Source: Clostridiales bacterium (GTDB lineage Bacteria; Bacillota; Clostridia; Oscillospirales; Oscillospiraceae). From it: a DNA stretch of 5,578 nucleotides. Below are positions 1 through 5,578 of this stretch, piece by piece. The notes under the pieces are model-generated. The model worked only from the letters and a program-made list of their open reading frames with translations, ran no database searches and was not told the origin of the DNA. The stretch's first letter is position 1; every line of letters begins with the position of its first letter. Position numbers and translations under genes: made by a program. The stretch spans positions 1 through 5,578 of the forward strand of contig PITX01000097.1 in NCBI GenBank assembly GCA_017577345.1, in the 5' to 3' direction.

Positions 1-306
1 ATCTACACCAAGGTTCGAAACGAAATTCCTACCTATTACGGTGAAAACTCGGAGATCGACAACTGTATGGTTGCTGACGGATGTGTGCTGGAGGGAACGG
101 CGATCCATTCTGTGCTGTTCCGCGGCGTAAAGCTGGGCAGAAACGCATCGGTCAAGGACAGCATCATCATGTCCGATACGGTGATCGGAGAAAGTGCGGA
201 GCTGGAGTATGTGATCCTGGATAAGGATGTCGTAGTCGGTCCGGGCAAGAAGCTGCGCGGCACCTATGAGCATCCGCTGGTTCTCAAAAGAGGAGAAGTT
301 GTATGA
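1..306 (+). CDS. glgD: GlgD, glucose-1-phosphate adenylyltransferase regulatory-type subunit (3' part only)
   Basis: Only the last 101 codons are present; the frame is open from base 1 and ends at TGA 304-306. The visible part is the C-terminal left-handed beta-helix of an ADP-glucose pyrophosphorylase-family protein. It opens with YTKVRNEIPTYYGEN, a stretch I recognise as typical of GlgD. Hexapeptide-like turns follow (VADGCVLEG, VKLGRNASV, DTVIGESAEL), then the near-C-terminal phrase LEYVILDKDV. The nucleotidyl-transferase domain lies left of the window, so catalytic residues cannot be checked. In Firmicutes, GlgD pairs with GlgC to make ADP-glucose from glucose-1-phosphate and ATP, with GlgD usually having little or no activity of its own and modulating GlgC. 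Its stop overlaps the glgA start by 4 nt (ATGA), which implies translational coupling. The main alternative is GlgC, but the YYGEN and VLFRGVKLG context favours GlgD. Confidence 0.9.
   Translation: MYTKVRNEIPTYYGENSEIDNCMVADGCVLEGTAIHSVLFRGVKLGRNASVKDSIIMSDTVIGESAELEYVILDKDVVVGPGKKLRGTYEHPLVLKRGEVV
291..298 (+). promoter_or_regulatory. Ribosome binding site of glgA
   Basis: AGGAGAAG sits inside the last codons of glgD, ending 4 nt before the ATG at 303; the AGGAG core is 7 nt from the start. It supports ATG 303 as the glgA start and allows both independent and coupled initiation at the ATGA overlap. Confidence 0.75.
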
Positions 307-1733
307 AAATCGCAATGGTAGCCTCCGAGGCTGCTCCGTTTGTCAAAACAGGCGGGCTGGGAGATGTCATGCAGGCGTTGCCTGCAGAGCTGGCAAAGAT
401 CAAGGGCAATGAGGTCTGCCTCTTCCTGCCGTATTATAAGAAAATCAAGCAAAATCCCACGATAGAGGTCGAGTATGTCGGCTCGTTCTCCATGGAGCTG
501 TCGTGGCGCGAAAGCTATGTCGGTATTTTCCGTCTCAAGAGCCGGAAAAAGAAATTGCAGGTCTATTTCATCGACAATGACTACTATTTCGGCGCACGCG
601 GCTCCGTCTATGGCGACTTTGATGACGGCGAACGATTTGCCTATTATTCCAAGGCAGTCATGGCGGCATTGTATTATCTGGATTTCAAGCCGGATATCCT
701 GCACTGCCACGACTGGCAGGCTGCAATGACGCTGATCTACTGCCGCGCACTGTACGGACAGTGGTGTCCGTACACCAAAACGGTGTTCACCATCCACAAT
801 GTCGAGTATCAGGGCTGGGCGGATGCCAGCTTCTTCGGCAACACGCTCGGTCTGCCGGAGGAATATCTGGGTCATCTGACCTTTGACGGCGCGATCAACA
901 TGATGAAGGGTGCGATCGAGGTCGCGGATATCGTTACCACCGTTTCCAAGACCTACGCCGATGAACTGCGTTATCCGTATTATGCGCACCGCCTGGACGG
1001 CGTCCTGCGCGAGACCTGGCTATGGGGCATAACCAACGGCATTGATACCACGGTATTTGATCCGGAGACGGATCCTGCGCTCAAGACAAACTACAGCGCA
1101 AAGAAGATGGAAGGCAAGTGGGATAATAAGCTGGAGCTTCGCAAGGAGCTCGGTCTGCGGACGGATACCGATGCACCGATCCTTGCCATGGTGACGCGCC
1201 TTGCCGGGCACAAGGGCATTGATCTGCTGTGCTATATCGCCAACCGCCTGATGGAGCGCGAAATTCAGCTCGTTGTGGTCGGCACGGGGGAAAAGCAGTA
1301 TGAATACGCACTCAGCTCGCTTGCAAAGCAGCATCCCGGCAGAGTGTCAGTGCAGCTCGCCTTTGATCCTGCACTTGCATCGCGGGTCTACGCCGGTGCG
1401 GATATGTATCTGATGCCGTCCAAATCGGAGCCGTGCGGGCTGTCACAGCTGATCGCCATGCATTACGGCACGGTTCCCATCGTTGCCTGCACCGGCGGTC
1501 TGCGCGATACCGTTCCGCCCTACAACGGTGAGACAGGTGAGGGCAGAGGCTTCACCTTCCAGAGCTATAACGCCGATGATTTCCTCGGCGCGATCGACCG
1601 CGCTGTCGGTCTGTACTACAACGACCGTGAGCAGTGGAATGCGCTTGCAAAGCGCGATATGGAAATTGATTTCAGCTGGCGCGTACCCGCCGCCGAATAT
1701 ATGCAGCTCTATACGGAGCTGAGAAACAAGTAA
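303..1733 (+). CDS. glgA: Glycogen synthase (ADP-glucose:alpha-1,4-glucan glucosyltransferase, GT5)
   Basis: This cytosolic enzyme transfers glucose from ADP-glucose to the non-reducing end of a growing alpha-1,4-glucan. It is complete at 476 aa, the usual bacterial GlgA length. It has a GT-B fold: the N-terminal Rossmann domain opens with the KTGGLGDV nucleotide-sugar motif (residues 15-22), followed by HCHDWQ (134-139), TIHN (163-166), VTTVSKTYADEL (211-222) and TNGID (244-248). The C-terminal domain carries TRLAGHKG (298-305, with R299 and K304 matching the ADP-phosphate-binding Arg/Lys of E. coli GlgA), SEPCGL (375-380, catalytic-site E376) and TGGLRDTV (397-404). All key residues I know in the family are in place, so it should be active. 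One small variation is His303, where many homologues have Gln (QKG). The ATG start is supported by the ribosome site and by the motif lying at the same residue number as in E. coli. It overlaps glgD by 4 nt and is followed by glgP after 30 nt. Confidence 0.97.
   Translation: MKIAMVASEAAPFVKTGGLGDVMQALPAELAKIKGNEVCLFLPYYKKIKQNPTIEVEYVGSFSMELSWRESYVGIFRLKSRKKKLQVYFIDNDYYFGARGSVYGDFDDGERFAYYSKAVMAALYYLDFKPDILHCHDWQAAMTLIYCRALYGQWCPYTKTVFTIHNVEYQGWADASFFGNTLGLPEEYLGHLTFDGAINMMKGAIEVADIVTTVSKTYADELRYPYYAHRLDGVLRETWLWGITNGIDTTVFDPETDPALKTNYSAKKMEGKWDNKLELRKELGLRTDTDAPILAMVTRLAGHKGIDLLCYIANRLMEREIQLVVVGTGEKQYEYALSSLAKQHPGRVSVQLAFDPALASRVYAGADMYLMPSKSEPCGLSQLIAMHYGTVPIVACTGGLRDTVPPYNGETGEGRGFTFQSYNADDFLGAIDRAVGLYYNDREQWNALAKRDMEIDFSWRVPAAEYMQLYTELRNK
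751..774. repeat. Perfect 10-bp inverted repeat inside glgA
   Basis: TGTACGGACA (751-760) and TGTCCGTACA (765-774) are exact reverse complements separated by the 4-nt loop GTGG. The structure lies in glgA codons 150-158 (LYGQWCPYT). There is no T-run after it, so it is not an intrinsic terminator. It may simply be chance in coding sequence. Confidence 0.55.
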
Positions 1734-1753
1734 TTCGTCAGAGAAACATTCTT

Positions 1754-1760
1754 AGGAGGA
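1754..1760 (+). promoter_or_regulatory. Ribosome binding site of glgP
   Basis: AGGAGGA is an essentially perfect Shine-Dalgarno in the 30-nt glgA-glgP gap; AGGAGG ends 4 nt before ATG 1764, a slightly short spacer. It fixes the start of glgP. The remaining gap (from 1734) shows no hairpin, T-run or promoter, consistent with continuous transcription. Confidence 0.85.
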
Positions 1761-1763
1761 TCC

Positions 1764-4205
<2,442 letters not shown>

Positions 4206-4206
4206 T

Positions 4207-5578
4207 ATGCGTATTTTATATGACAGCAGACAACTGCGGCACAAGACCCCGTTCGGTACGATCCGGACGGGGGAGTGCTGTATTTTGCGTATTTACCTTC
4301 CGAGAGATTGCTGCGGCACCGGCGTGCGTCTGATGCTGGAAAACTGTGAAAACGAGCCGGTCAGCGAAACGCCGTTCGTTTTGGAACGGCAGGAGAGCGA
4401 CTACGACATCTACCGCTGTGACTTTGCAGCGCAGGAGCGCGGCCTGTATTTCTACTGGTTCTATGTCACCAAGGCAGACGGCGGCTTCCGTCTGTTCAAG
4501 GAAGGCAGCGGAACGAATATGGAAGCGGGCGACAAGTGGCAGCTCAGCGTCATTCCAGCGGATTTTACGGTGCCGGAGTTTGCAAAGGGTGCGGTCATGT
4601 ATCAGATCATGCCCGACCGCTTTTACCGTGCAGGGGAATGTGACCTGACGGAAAAGCTTCAGCCGTTTTCCATACATAATAACTGGGATGAGCTGCCGGA
4701 GTACACGCCGGATGCACAGGGCAACTGGTGCAGTGATTTTTTCGGGGGAAATCTGAATGGTATCCGTGAAAAGCTCCCGTATCTGAAGGAACTGGGCGTC
4801 GGTGTGCTCTATCTGAACCCGATTTTCATGGCATATTCCAATCACCGCTACGATACTGCCGATTATAAGCGCGTTGATCCGATGCTCGGCACAGAAAGTG
4901 ACTTCAAAGCACTGTGCGATGCGGCGCATCGACAGGGTATCCGCGTCATTCTGGACGGCGTGTTTTCCCACACGGGAAGCAACAGCGTCTATTTTGATGC
5001 CAAGCATATTTTCGGAAACGGCGCAGTCAGCAATCCTATGTCACCGTACCGCGATTGGTACCGCTTCCGTCATTACCCGGACAGCTATGACTGCTGGTGG
5101 AATATGCCCACTCTGCCCAATGTCGAGGAGCTGACACCGGGCTACATCAATTACATCATCGAGGACGAAGACTCCGTTGTTGCGCACTGGCTGCGCTTGG
5201 GCGCAGACGGCTTCCGACTGGATGTGGCGGACGAGCTTCCGGACGAGTTCATTTTCCGGCTGAAAAAGCGCATCCGTGCCGTCAAGCCCGATGCGCTTCT
5301 GATCGGCGAGGTGTGGGAGGACGCATCGAATAAACGCGCCTACGGCGTTTCACGCCGCTATTTCGTCGATGGCGAGCTGGACAGCGTGATGAATTATCCG
5401 TGGCGCACCGCGATTGTGCGCTATGTCACGGGTGTGGACGATGGCAGTGCCTTCGGTGAAACGCTGATGTCAATTGCTGAGAACTATCCGCCGCAGGTGC
5501 TTTCCTGCGTGATGAATATTTTGAGCACGCACGACACGCCGCGAATCCTGACCGCACTGGTCGATCCCTTCAACGGGA
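4207..5578 (+). CDS. GH13 alpha-amylase/neopullulanase-like glucan hydrolase (5' part, runs off window)
   Basis: The first 457 codons are visible with no stop, probably about three quarters of the gene judging from 550-650 aa relatives. Residues 1 to about 120 form a beta-rich N-terminal region, possibly a CBM34-like domain as in neopullulanases and cyclomaltodextrinases. The GH13 barrel then begins with YQIMPDRF (132-139), a GGNLNGIREKLPYLKELGV block (180-198) and LNPIF plus SNHRYD (203-207, 211-216). The conserved regions are present: DGVFSH (250-255), GADGFRLDVAD (332-342, nucleophile D339), IGEVWED (366-372, acid/base E368) and STHDTPR (440-446, stabilising D443). MPTL (300-303) resembles the MPKL region V of neopullulanase-type GH13 enzymes. 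It should therefore be catalytically competent on alpha-1,4 (perhaps also alpha-1,6) glucosidic bonds. There is no signal peptide, so it is probably cytosolic and acts on glycogen or maltodextrins beside GlgP. ATG 4207 is the first start after an in-frame TGA at 4198, and the next Met is at codon 43, inside the N-terminal domain. The exact specificity (amylase, neopullulanase, cyclodextrinase or maltogenic amylase) is undetermined. Confidence 0.9.
   Translation, partial: MRILYDSRQLRHKTPFGTIRTGECCILRIYLPRDCCGTGVRLMLENCENEPVSETPFVLERQESDYDIYRCDFAAQERGLYFYWFYVTKADGGFRLFKEGSGTNMEAGDKWQLSVIPADFTVPEFAKGAVMYQIMPDRFYRAGECDLTEKLQPFSIHNNWDELPEYTPDAQGNWCSDFFGGNLNGIREKLPYLKELGVGVLYLNPIFMAYSNHRYDTADYKRVDPMLGTESDFKALCDAAHRQGIRVILDGVFSHTGSNSVYFDAKHIFGNGAVSNPMSPYRDWYRFRHYPDSYDCWWNMPTLPNVEELTPGYINYIIEDEDSVVAHWLRLGADGFRLDVADELPDEFIFRLKKRIRAVKPDALLIGEVWEDASNKRAYGVSRRYFVDGELDSVMNYPWRTAIVRYVTGVDDGSAFGETLMSIAENYPPQVLSCVMNILSTHDTPRILTALVDPFNG
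4247..4272 (+). other. GC-rich potential mRNA stem-loop near the 5' end of the GH13 gene
   Basis: CCCCGTTCGG (4247-4256) can pair with CCGGACGGGG (4263-4272) as a continuous 10-bp RNA stem with one G-U pair and a 6-nt loop TACGAT. It begins 40 nt after the first base of the GH13 start codon and covers codons 14-22. There is no following T-run, so it does not look like a terminator. A role in mRNA stability or translation of the downstream gene is possible but unproven. Confidence 0.5.

Noticed and set aside
370..386. 7-bp inverted repeat TGCAGGC / GCCTGCA with 3-nt loop near the glgA start
   Set aside because: It is short enough to be expected by chance and lies in conserved coding sequence with no terminator-like T-run.
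264..989. 241-codon open frame on the - strand
   Set aside because: It is antisense to the glgA 5' half. It has no recognisable motifs, and glgA is unambiguous here.
1734..1763. Possible terminator or promoter between glgA and glgP
   Set aside because: The 30-nt gap holds only the ribosome site. No stem-loop plus T-run and no -35/-10 pair can be made out.
4216..5007. 263-codon open frame on the - strand
   Set aside because: It is antisense to the GH13 gene, whose catalytic motifs are clear in the + frame. It is a codon-bias shadow.
4346..5333. Short + strand open frames (4346-4648, 4874-5134, 5097-5333)
   Set aside because: They are out-of-frame readings within the GH13 gene; the frame starting at 4207 is continuous and carries every GH13 motif.
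5343..5357. 6-bp hairpin CGGCGT / ACGCCG
   Set aside because: It is short and inside the GH13 coding sequence, with no T-run or other signal.

Overview
The window is a compact, one-directional stretch of a bacterial glycogen operon, read entirely from the + strand. In order it holds the 3' end of glgD (non-catalytic-type ADP-glucose pyrophosphorylase subunit), a complete glgA (glycogen synthase), a complete glgP (glycogen/maltodextrin phosphorylase), and the first 457 codons of a GH13 alpha-amylase/neopullulanase-like enzyme that runs off the right edge. The first and last genes are both cut by the window ends.

The genes are tightly packed. glgD and glgA overlap by 4 nt (ATGA), glgA and glgP are separated by 30 nt with a strong Shine-Dalgarno, and glgP and the GH13 gene are separated by 1 nt. 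No promoter or intrinsic terminator is visible between genes, so a single transcript is likely, with its promoter to the left of the window. No stretch over 300 nt lacks a gene.

Organism: a separate glgD upstream of glgA is typical of Firmicutes. Moderately GC-rich codon third positions, AGGAGG-type ribosome sites and the protein flavour suggest a Clostridia gut or rumen commensal of the Ruminococcaceae/Oscillospiraceae/Butyricicoccaceae type. This is an inference and I cannot name a genus.

How the genes work together: GlgD, presumably with a GlgC subunit encoded to the left, supplies or tunes ADP-glucose. GlgA polymerises it into alpha-1,4-glucan. GlgP phosphorolyses glucan ends to glucose-1-phosphate. 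The GH13 enzyme has no signal peptide at its N-terminus, so it probably cleaves glycogen or maltodextrins inside the cell. Storage and mobilisation are therefore encoded together. No branching enzyme (glgB) is present in this window.

I found no mobile element, RNA gene, CRISPR array or phage remnant, and no convincing undescribed system. The items worth a second look are small: two 10-bp stem-loops inside coding sequence, a stop-start junction lacking a ribosome site, and paired cysteines in the GH13 N-terminal region.
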